NCBI GenBank assembly: GCA_027083035.1
Contig: JALWSY010000147.1
Coordinates: forward strand, 1-43,322
Source of the DNA: Sulfurimonas sp.
GTDB lineage: Bacteria; Campylobacterota; Campylobacteria; Campylobacterales; Sulfurimonadaceae
Length of the DNA: 43,322 bases
Direction: 5' to 3'
The notes beneath the pieces are model-generated. The model did not search any database, was not told where the DNA came from, and saw only the letters and a list, made by a program, of their open reading frames with translations. Position numbers and translations under genes: made by a program. Positions 23,496-31,478 of this stretch are shown in pieces. Position 1 is the first letter of the stretch, and each line of letters starts with the position of its first letter.

Positions 23496-24464
23496 ATGAA
23501 AAAAATATATACGCTGATACTCGCTGCATTTGTAGCATTGTCAATAGTTGGTTGTAAGGCAGAGGCGACTCCTGCAAAACCTAAAAAAGTACAAAATGTA
23601 CAAGTTTTCACTACAGCAAATGCTGATGGAAAAGTAACAACAAAATCTATCGAGAAAGCTTTTGATTCAGTTGGTCTAAGTGTTCCGGGTAATAATGACA
23701 TGAATAAGCCGTTCAAGACAAGATTTAACAAAGTAAATTATGAAGTTTACAATCTTGCAATGTATATTAACAATGATTTAACATTTAAGCTAATCAAAAA
23801 ATACCCTAACTTTGGTGCATTAACTCCATTAACAATGTCTATTTGGAAAGCGAAAGATGGTTCAATGAATATCTCTACTTTAAGTATTGAAGGTATGGCT
23901 AGAGCAGTCAATATCCCAGTAAATGATCCAGATTTAGTTGCATATGCTACTTTAATCAAAAAAGCACTCAAAACTGCAATGCCAAATGGTCATTTTAAAG
24001 ATTTAGACTTTACTGTGAAGTATCCAAACAAATCACTTGCAACTAACTTTGTAGTAGATGTTGATCTTGATGGCGAATCTCCTGATGAGTATGTTGATGA
24101 TTTTGAAGCTGAGTTTGAAGCTGAGTTGGAGCCTTTAGGTTTCTTACTTCCTAACTACACAAATGTTCAAGAAGAGATTTTTGATGATGCAGGATATACT
24201 GGTGTATATGACTTCTATCACACATACTCTATCTGTAAGTTTGATGTAATCTTCCCAGTATCAAAAACACACCCAGAAGCTGGTGCATGGGCTCCATGTT
24301 CTTTTTACCTTTACAAAAAAACAGGTGAAAATAAAATGCATTTAGGCTGGTTATCAGTTGAAAACTGGATTACTACACTTGACATTAGTGATGACGCTTC
24401 TATTAAACCACTTCGTCAAGCACAGGGAATGATTGAAAATATCATTAAAGACATTACTGAGTAA
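23496..24464 (+). CDS. Lipoprotein with two DUF302-like halves
   Basis: A 322-residue lipoprotein (lipobox VGC, Cys near residue 19). Two halves follow similar plans: residues ~80-165 (YNLAMYINNDLTFKLIKKYP.FGALTPLTMSIWK ... STLSIEG) and residues ~235-318 (YHTYSICKFDVIFPVSKTHPEAGAWAPCSFYLYK ... GWLSVEN). Both resemble DUF302 domains, and an acidic linker (EYVDDFEAEFEAELEP) precedes the second. The start at 23496 has AAGGA 7 nt upstream; ATG 23490 is too close. Function is unknown. Confidence 0.65.
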   Translation: MKKIYTLILAAFVALSIVGCKAEATPAKPKKVQNVQVFTTANADGKVTTKSIEKAFDSVGLSVPGNNDMNKPFKTRFNKVNYEVYNLAMYINNDLTFKLIKKYPNFGALTPLTMSIWKAKDGSMNISTLSIEGMARAVNIPVNDPDLVAYATLIKKALKTAMPNGHFKDLDFTVKYPNKSLATNFVVDVDLDGESPDEYVDDFEAEFEAELEPLGFLLPNYTNVQEEIFDDAGYTGVYDFYHTYSICKFDVIFPVSKTHPEAGAWAPCSFYLYKKTGENKMHLGWLSVENWITTLDISDDASIKPLRQAQGMIENIIKDITE

Positions 24465-24475
24465 TGCACTCCCCT

Positions 24476-24506
24476 TGTTTTAGCAGTCATAGCTACTGCT
24501 AAAACA
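24476..24506. terminator. Hairpin between convergent genes at the end of the pel operon
   Basis: TGTTTTAGCAGT (24476-24487) pairs perfectly with ACTGCTAAAACA (24495-24506), 12 bp with a 7-nt loop CATAGCT. It lies between the stops of the DUF302-like lipoprotein gene (+) and the second pelA (-), so it probably terminates both. Its A/T run is in the stem base. Confidence 0.6.
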
Positions 24507-24564
24507 CACCTCTCTCACCCCATCTCTTTCATTATAAAACTCCAAAAAAAAGACAAAAAACACA

Positions 24565-27285
24565 CTACTGACACGCAATATCTACAAAGGCTTCTTTATG
24601 TTTTTCATAATGCAACAAAAGCTTTGTATCCCGCTCTTCTCTGCTCTCTTCTAAAGGGTCTGATATAACTCTACACCCCTTTGCAAGATGAAACTCAAGT
24701 TGCAAAGCAACATGAGATGAAAAAAGATAGCGTTGATGCCCATTCCCTTCTACATAATCAAGCACTTTTCCATTTGCAGAGACAAGATAACTTCTGTTAT
24801 TCTCTACTGTATCACTTGCAACTAAGTAGTGGTTTTGTGCGGATAGTAAACTAATATATGTATGTTTTTCAAAGTGTTTCAAACCTAAAACTGTGTCTGA
24901 ATGCCTAAAATCTACTCCTGCATTAGCTTTTTCAATGCGGATAGTTCTTAAATCTTCTAAACCACTCACCAGCCATTCACTCCCATCTCTAGCTAATGAT
25001 GCAGTATAATAATCCATAACCTTTGGAATATACTCAGAGGTAAAAATGGGCATAGTGTCTTGCTTTATAGCCCAATCAAAAACATACTCTAATGCCATTA
25101 ACGATGCCTGTTTGGAACCAGAATAGAGGTGATAGTAGATATCTATCGGTTTAAATCTTCTTGGAGAGTTGGTTAGTTTAAAAGTCTGTACAACACGCTT
25201 AAAGCCCCAAAATGGTCCAAGCCAATCATTTGTAAAAACATTCTCATTTTGCGCTCCTGTATAGACCTGAGTATATGCACCACGCTCTAACCCAAGCGGT
25301 GCAATGTTTGCAAGCCATGGTGCTGTCTCCATAATAGTAGTATCACCACCATTTATATTTAAAATATTATGCTTATAGACATACTCTAAAGCATTATTTC
25401 TCGGCGCACAATCTCCACTCCAAAAGACCTCTTTTGCTTCTCTTTTTGGATGGAGATTTTTATTTATGAATGCTAATGTTTCACTCAGTTCATTCTCAAG
25501 AGAAAATTTATACCCTTTTGGTTTGAGTCTATACTTTGCGTCTAGTGTATCGTTTTTGATTTTATCCCAAAAGAAGGGATGCGTAAAGGTGTGAGTGGCT
25601 GGTTCTACATTATCTAAAGCATACATATCTTGAGCAATTTTCATCAGTTGTGGTGATATCTTTGGATAGAGTCCATTGGGTGCTATCTCAGCACCTATAA
25701 CAGAGATAGAGTGCGGGATATGATAGACTTTTAGAATTTTGTTGAGTATCACATCTCCAGAATAGTAGCCAAAATCCCCCTCTACTCTGTTCATCATTCC
25801 ATCCCCATCTACATGGCTAAAAAGAAGCCGTTTTCCATTTTCTGTTGTAACATCAGGAACGATTAACTCCTCTAGTCCAAGTGCTTTTTTAAAAAAAGCA
25901 AATGGATTGATAACCCAAATATTATCTCCATCTATAGTAACCATAAAAGCATCCCCCACAGCATATCCACCCCATGGGGTAAATGCCGCAGGTGTAGATA
26001 TTGTACCATCCTCCATTTCATAAGTGAGAAGTGCTTGAGAATCTGCACTTATTACTTGTCCAGAGGACACAGAAAGAGATGGCTCTACCTCATACCCCAT
26101 TATTGCATCTTCAATAAGAATGCGATTTTTGTGTTTTACTTTTTTTGTTATCTTTAAACCAAGTTGACGCAAGTTTGCATCACTCATTGGCATAGCAAAA
26201 TTATGTGCAAATACTACTTTTATGCCGGCTTTATGTAGCTCTTTCACCCACTTTATCAACGCTGTTGGCTTTTTAACAAAATCCTGCATCCAGATTACTA
26301 CACCTGCATAATGATGCATCTTCTTCACATCTGGCAGACCACTATTTATGTCATGCAGTCTTTGTACATACCCCATATACTCAAAAACAAGCCCTCCATA
26401 TTGGTGTGCTTCAAGAAGTGTTCTATCGAGCCTACGCTCATCTATGAGTGTAAATATCTCCCGCTTTATAGCATTTTTAGAGGAGATGCCATATGTATCT
26501 AAATCTCTGTTTGCTATGTAAGGTATCATCCCTTTAGCACTTATTTTTTGAGCAAGTTGTTTTGCCTCTTTCATCCTATTTACAGGTAGATAATCCACAC
26601 AAATAATCTCTTTGTTATATTTTTGTATTTTTTGAATCTGCACATCTAACCACTTCCTATCTGCATCAGAGACCTTTTTATAAGCGAGTTTCTTCCCTCC
26701 AATACCTCTCAAATAAGACTCGAATAAAACAGCATCAACAGCATCATGCACACTCTCAATTATCTCAAAACCACGGTTGATTATAAGCTTTGCACGGGGA
26801 TAGCGCTTGTGAAACTCTTTTATAAATGCTATAAGTGCCTCTTTATTTGCTTCTCTTTGTTGCTCTGTTTTTGAAGCTAACTGATAGGAGTCGAGTGTAT
26901 CAAAAAAGAAGTTTTTAAATCCTCTTTTACGCTGTGGTTCAATCAGTTTAGAGAACAAAAATGCTACATACTCAGGATTTTTCAAATCAAGTACAACAGA
27001 GTTCCATGCACTATTTTTTGCAAGAATCCACTCCCTCTTAATCTCTTTATACTCTGGTGTAGTTTTATCTATCTCTCCAATACTCACATAGGCATAGATT
27101 TTTTCTCTATATCTTTTAAACCCGTGAGAGTAGGTACTTATATGGTTCGGTTGCACGATAATATAATCATGTATTCCCACCATAGGATAAGAGATATTTT
27201 TGCCATAATAAACAATCGCACTCTTCTCATGTAGGGATGCGAAAAGTGATGTTAGTGTAAAAAGTAGTATAAATAAAAATCTCAT
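24565..27285 (-). CDS. pelA: PelA, copy 2: glycoside hydrolase and deacetylase of Pel polysaccharide
   Basis: A 906-residue periplasmic enzyme with a signal peptide. Residues ~20-260 are a GH114-like hydrolase with IYAYVSIGEID (63-73), WNSVVLDL, FFFDTLDS (D129) and VLFESY (E189, the probable catalytic Glu, corresponding to E218 of Pseudomonas PelA). Residues ~300-470 form a Rossmann-like linker domain. From about 485 a CE4-like deacetylase has HVDGDG (~491), ATHTFTHPFFW (~565) and WSGDCAPR (~618), all intact. PelA partly deacetylates the GalNAc-rich polymer and can cleave it. It is last in the operon, 9 nt after pelB, with AAAGG upstream. Confidence 0.9.
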   Translation of the reverse strand: MRFLFILLFTLTSLFASLHEKSAIVYYGKNISYPMVGIHDYIIVQPNHISTYSHGFKRYREKIYAYVSIGEIDKTTPEYKEIKREWILAKNSAWNSVVLDLKNPEYVAFLFSKLIEPQRKRGFKNFFFDTLDSYQLASKTEQQREANKEALIAFIKEFHKRYPRAKLIINRGFEIIESVHDAVDAVLFESYLRGIGGKKLAYKKVSDADRKWLDVQIQKIQKYNKEIICVDYLPVNRMKEAKQLAQKISAKGMIPYIANRDLDTYGISSKNAIKREIFTLIDERRLDRTLLEAHQYGGLVFEYMGYVQRLHDINSGLPDVKKMHHYAGVVIWMQDFVKKPTALIKWVKELHKAGIKVVFAHNFAMPMSDANLRQLGLKITKKVKHKNRILIEDAIMGYEVEPSLSVSSGQVISADSQALLTYEMEDGTISTPAAFTPWGGYAVGDAFMVTIDGDNIWVINPFAFFKKALGLEELIVPDVTTENGKRLLFSHVDGDGMMNRVEGDFGYYSGDVILNKILKVYHIPHSISVIGAEIAPNGLYPKISPQLMKIAQDMYALDNVEPATHTFTHPFFWDKIKNDTLDAKYRLKPKGYKFSLENELSETLAFINKNLHPKREAKEVFWSGDCAPRNNALEYVYKHNILNINGGDTTIMETAPWLANIAPLGLERGAYTQVYTGAQNENVFTNDWLGPFWGFKRVVQTFKLTNSPRRFKPIDIYYHLYSGSKQASLMALEYVFDWAIKQDTMPIFTSEYIPKVMDYYTASLARDGSEWLVSGLEDLRTIRIEKANAGVDFRHSDTVLGLKHFEKHTYISLLSAQNHYLVASDTVENNRSYLVSANGKVLDYVEGNGHQRYLFSSHVALQLEFHLAKGCRVISDPLEESREERDTKLLLHYEKHKEAFVDIACQ

Positions 27286-27294
27286 ATTTTACCT

Positions 27295-30200
27295 TTATGG
27301 ATGATGATACATAAACTGATAATTCAAGTAGAGTTCAAAGATGGTCTCATTTGTACCATTAACCGACTCCGTATAGAGCGCACCAAATCTTAGATGGTCT
27401 TGATGCCAAACCTTGCCGCCATACCCCGCTTCAAGACCATAGGTATATTGTTCTGTCGCACTATTGTAGTAAGGGTAGAGTTCAAAGTATGGTCTCCAGA
27501 CTCTCGTATAGGGACCCAAATTTGCTTCCCCGTAGCTTATATTACACCCAAGAGTATAAAAATCTTCTGGAAGCACCGTATAGTTTTTTGCTTGAAGGCT
27601 ATCTATAACTCCACGACTCCCCCTTGTCTCATCATAGAGACCTCTATCATAAAAGAGACCAATTCTTAAATCAGGATACCCATTGCGAATTGTTTTGATT
27701 AAATTGACTCGGAAATAGTCTCCTTGCCCTAAATCAACACCATCTTGAGCGTAATATTGGTTATATTCATAAAAGAAGCTGAGACGTGTAGAATTTAAAA
27801 TATCATAAGTAAGCTCAATATCCCCAGCATCTTTTTTACCACCAAGGAGCAGTTGTGTTGTCTCTAATGCATCAAGATTTTTTCCAATATCAAAAGAGGT
27901 ATGTAAATCTGTACTCCATCTATACTCCCCTGCAAGTGCATACTCAAAATAGTTCTCTATGTCATTGTGATAAGCCACTCTAGCCTCTAAATGACCACGA
28001 TTGTAGCGTTTTTTTAAGCCTAAATGTATCCTCACTTTATCAGGTGGTACCTGTCGTAAGATAGTAGTATCTAAGGTGTTGTTTTTATAGTAATGCACAC
28101 CCTCAAAAAGAGAGTACCCATCTTGAAGATAGGTTTTATTGTCCACTCGAATATATCTCTGCAGAAGATAATCTCGGTAGTAGTATGCACTCTTAAGATT
28201 GAACATATCGCTTCTCTCTTTGCTCAAATCAAGATGTTGCACATAGGCATTCTTATTTTTACCATTATGACGCAGTCCCTCAAAGGTGATAGTTTGTGCA
28301 AGTGCAACTTGTCCATCTTTGTGCGCTGCCTGCGAGGCATCGCCCATAGAGAGAGAGGGGAGATACCAATCAAGCAGATTTTCAATAGTTGTATGATTTT
28401 GAAATGCAATGGCATTGCTAAACTCTACCCAGAGTGCCTTTTTACTCATTCTATGGTATATCTTAAGAGACTTCTCTTTGGCGTTATTTTTTATTGCCCA
28501 AGAGTAAGCTATCTCATCATAGTTTTTCTTGCTCAAATGTTTTTTTGCTTTTTTGAGTTTTTTCTCAAACTTATCAGGACTCAAAACATTGATAGCTGCT
28601 CGAAGATAGTTTGAAAGATAGAGATTCTCTTTTTTTAGATGCGGATTCTCTTTTGCCTCTGCTTTTAATCTTTTTACAATATCTTGCATATAGCTTTTGA
28701 AAGCCCCTTCATTGCCTTGAATCTGATAGATATATGCCTGAAGAAACTGAAACTCTAGGAGTTTCGTAGCTGGATGCTCTAAGCTGAGAAGTTTTTGTGT
28801 ATAATACGAAGCTGCATTAATCTCACTAAGTTCAAAATAGGCCGAAGCCATAGGCAGATAGGCACTCGCATCCAACGCACTCTCTTCAGACATCTCGAGT
28901 AAAAGTTCACGCAGTTTTGCATCATCTTTTGTATCCATATAAAACCATAACATCTCCATTCTTATCTGCAGATTTTCAGGTTCTAACTCACGCGCCCTCT
29001 CGAGTGCCATCTCCTCTAAATCGTGCTGCTTGTAGTGTGCATAAACCTGTGCTTTTATAACCCAGTAGAGAGACTCTTTGGCAAGGGGAGAGCTTCTCTC
29101 ATCAACAGTAGCAATCAACGCTTTGAGTTGCGCAAAATTTTTCATGTTGATAGCACCATTTGCATAACTGTAAAAGAGATAGGAGAGCTTATGTTCCTTG
29201 TAAGCCTCTCTTGTAGCTTCCATCGCTAAAAGAGGATTACTCTCCTGATAGACAAAAGAGATTCGTTCATAATCGACAAGCCTAGCCTTATGAATATCCA
29301 TCAAAATCTTAGATGCTTTCGCTGCATCGCTATTTTTTTGCAGATACCAACCCAAATCACTTCGGAGTTCATAGTATTTTACATAAGGACTCTTTTGTGA
29401 ATGGGCTGCTGTAGTGTTTGCATCAGAGGGCAGCTCTTTATAGCTACTCTCCTTAGCATAGAGCAGACTCTTGTAGGATTTTTCAATATCATGTGTAACA
29501 TAATAATATCTTGCGATAAGTGCCGCTTCCTCTTTAGTGTAAGGCTTTTTATCCTCAAGCAGCTGCACATATTTTTTTGCTAACTCCAAATCCCCCATCT
29601 CTAAACTCAGCTGTAGTGCCTTTTTAAGAAACATTGTATTTTCAGGATTATGCTGATACTGCTCATCCAAAACAGATACAACCTTCTCTGGTGAACCTAT
29701 CTTTTTAAAAACCAAAATCATTAAATCTATATTTGTCTCACTCGGATTTGCCCTTGCTCTATTGATTACTAAAGGCTCTATATTTTCATACTGATAGGCA
29801 CGAGAACCATAATCGATAAGCTCCTTCTCTATCTTTGGATCTCGTTTTATATTGTATATAAAACGAAGATGTTTCATCGCTCGTGCAGATCTGTTTGTCC
29901 ATTTACATATCTCTGCCATCTTTCGATTCCAGTAGTAAGAGCGAGGATATCGTTTGTAGCCCATAGAGGCTACTTTATAAGCACTTTTCAAATCTCCTTT
30001 ATAGAGAAAAACTTGTAACATGAGACGCAACTCTTCATCCACTTTAGAGCGTGGTTTTTTATCGATCTTACTCACTCTTTTTTTGTTATACTTTTTTGTA
30101 GCTGTTGCTACGCGCCTCTCTATGGCAGTTGCATCAAATCGGTACTTATATGTCGTTGCAACTGTAGCGATTTTATACTCTTGTATATATCGCTTAAGCT

Positions 30201-30420
30201 GTTCTTGAGCCTCTTGATACCTCTCAAAACAGCCACAACGAACAGTCAAAGAGTTTCCTATCTCCATCAATTTACACTCTTGTGGATACTCATGAGAGTG
30301 GAGTAGCGCGAGATTTTTTTGCGAATTGTAACTACTTACTAACTGCACAGTATAACAACTCTCTTGTGATTTTGCACTAAGAATTAGAGTAAAGAGCAAC
30401 ATCACAAACAGAACTCTCAT
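27295..30420 (-). CDS. pelB: PelB outer-membrane TPR/beta-barrel export protein
   Basis: A 1041-residue protein with a signal peptide. A SPOR-like N-terminal domain (about 18-95; SCYTVQLVS, then LTVRCGCFERYQEAQ) is followed by a long TPR superhelix (about 130-700) and a C-terminal ~320-residue beta-barrel with alternating strands, ending in NYQFMYHHP. Pseudomonas PelB combines a membrane helix, TPRs and a 16-strand porin. Here the TPR-barrel part is in this gene and an inner-membrane TPR protein is encoded immediately upstream (stop/start overlap TAATG). It exports Pel across the outer membrane and docks PelA. Confidence 0.85.
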   Translation of the reverse strand: MRVLFVMLLFTLILSAKSQESCYTVQLVSSYNSQKNLALLHSHEYPQECKLMEIGNSLTVRCGCFERYQEAQEQLKRYIQEYKIATVATTYKYRFDATAIERRVATATKKYNKKRVSKIDKKPRSKVDEELRLMLQVFLYKGDLKSAYKVASMGYKRYPRSYYWNRKMAEICKWTNRSARAMKHLRFIYNIKRDPKIEKELIDYGSRAYQYENIEPLVINRARANPSETNIDLMILVFKKIGSPEKVVSVLDEQYQHNPENTMFLKKALQLSLEMGDLELAKKYVQLLEDKKPYTKEEAALIARYYYVTHDIEKSYKSLLYAKESSYKELPSDANTTAAHSQKSPYVKYYELRSDLGWYLQKNSDAAKASKILMDIHKARLVDYERISFVYQESNPLLAMEATREAYKEHKLSYLFYSYANGAINMKNFAQLKALIATVDERSSPLAKESLYWVIKAQVYAHYKQHDLEEMALERARELEPENLQIRMEMLWFYMDTKDDAKLRELLLEMSEESALDASAYLPMASAYFELSEINAASYYTQKLLSLEHPATKLLEFQFLQAYIYQIQGNEGAFKSYMQDIVKRLKAEAKENPHLKKENLYLSNYLRAAINVLSPDKFEKKLKKAKKHLSKKNYDEIAYSWAIKNNAKEKSLKIYHRMSKKALWVEFSNAIAFQNHTTIENLLDWYLPSLSMGDASQAAHKDGQVALAQTITFEGLRHNGKNKNAYVQHLDLSKERSDMFNLKSAYYYRDYLLQRYIRVDNKTYLQDGYSLFEGVHYYKNNTLDTTILRQVPPDKVRIHLGLKKRYNRGHLEARVAYHNDIENYFEYALAGEYRWSTDLHTSFDIGKNLDALETTQLLLGGKKDAGDIELTYDILNSTRLSFFYEYNQYYAQDGVDLGQGDYFRVNLIKTIRNGYPDLRIGLFYDRGLYDETRGSRGVIDSLQAKNYTVLPEDFYTLGCNISYGEANLGPYTRVWRPYFELYPYYNSATEQYTYGLEAGYGGKVWHQDHLRFGALYTESVNGTNETIFELYLNYQFMYHHP

Positions 30421-31478
30421 TATCTAAACTCCCTGCGTAGTATTTTCTTAGAGAGTCTTGATGCATACCCTAGTTTACCACCTGCTATATATATCTTTAG
30501 GATAAACTGACGCGCATCTACATCATCTAAAAAGAACTCCTCATATTGATGTGCTAGTCTCGTAGCAGCATTAAAAAGGCTTCCTGCTTGAAGTGCTTTG
30601 AGCGCTTTGTAAAAGTATGCACGTTTTCTCTTATATACCCTTGCCTCACTAAATATGTCCATATATATTTGAGCTGCCTTTGTAAACTCTTTTCGCATTA
30701 GATAAAACTCTGCTAGTCGCTCTCTCCAAGGAAGTGATTTTTTAGCATATCTTAGCAGTAACTGCTCCGCTTTTGCATACTCTTTGAAGTTGATATACTG
30801 AAAATACTCTACATCAATCCACTTGTCTCTGTGCAATAAATCATACTTCTGTAGCAGACGAAGATAGTACATCGCTTTTGTACGATAGTGCAGTTTTCTA
30901 GCATAATAGTAGGCACTCTCTAGAAGTTGCACATTTTTTTTCTCCTGTACAATTTTCTTCTCTAAAAAATAGAAAACTGCTCTATCCACGCCAGCAAAGA
31001 GTGCCTCTTTATACCACTTATCTACCTCTTTTGCATCATACATCTTCTCTTTATATATCAGCAAAAAGAGTTTTCGTAGCTTCTCTCTTTTTTTCTTTTT
31101 TGCCTCTGTATCTTTGAGGTAAAAATACTCCTCTTTTTCTAACTCATACTCCAAGAGTGTAGCCTCTTCTCTAATCTTCTTATCTTCACTATGCACTAGT
31201 CTATCTAAAAGAGAGAGAGTCAGTGCTTTCTCACCCGAACGCAAACTTTGCGTTGCTAAAATCAGCATCAAAGACTCATCATCAGGTGAGTGACGCAGAA
31301 GATTTTTCAGATAAAGCATACTAAGTTCATAACTCGATTTTTCTGATTTAATCTGCTCTTTTAAAAGATCTTTTGGAAAAAGCACAAAGAGGATAAAACT
31401 AAAAACTACAAAAGTAAAAAACAACTCTTTGTATGTAATGACATACGATTTTTCAAATTCACTATTTGCAGATGACAT
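30420..31478 (-). CDS. Inner-membrane-anchored TPR protein (probable PelB N-terminal counterpart)
   Basis: A 352-residue protein with one membrane helix at about residues 19-36 (FFTFVVFSFILFVLFP) and a periplasmic region of TPR-like helical pairs, including SLMLILATQSLRSGEKALTLSLLDRL and LAEFYLMRKEFTKAAQIYMDIF. Pseudomonas PelB starts with a membrane helix followed by TPRs, so this gene plus the next may be a split PelB. It overlaps pelA copy 1 by 17 nt and pelB by 1 nt. AGAGG precedes the ATG. Confidence 0.7.
   Translation of the reverse strand: MSSANSEFEKSYVITYKELFFTFVVFSFILFVLFPKDLLKEQIKSEKSSYELSMLYLKNLLRHSPDDESLMLILATQSLRSGEKALTLSLLDRLVHSEDKKIREEATLLEYELEKEEYFYLKDTEAKKKKREKLRKLFLLIYKEKMYDAKEVDKWYKEALFAGVDRAVFYFLEKKIVQEKKNVQLLESAYYYARKLHYRTKAMYYLRLLQKYDLLHRDKWIDVEYFQYINFKEYAKAEQLLLRYAKKSLPWRERLAEFYLMRKEFTKAAQIYMDIFSEARVYKRKRAYFYKALKALQAGSLFNAATRLAHQYEEFFLDDVDARQFILKIYIAGGKLGYASRLSKKILRREFR

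Noticed and set aside
27394..29583. Several plus-strand frames of 60-173 codons across pelB
   Set aside because: They lie inside a long coherent PelB gene in another frame, have no plausible start context and show no family pattern.
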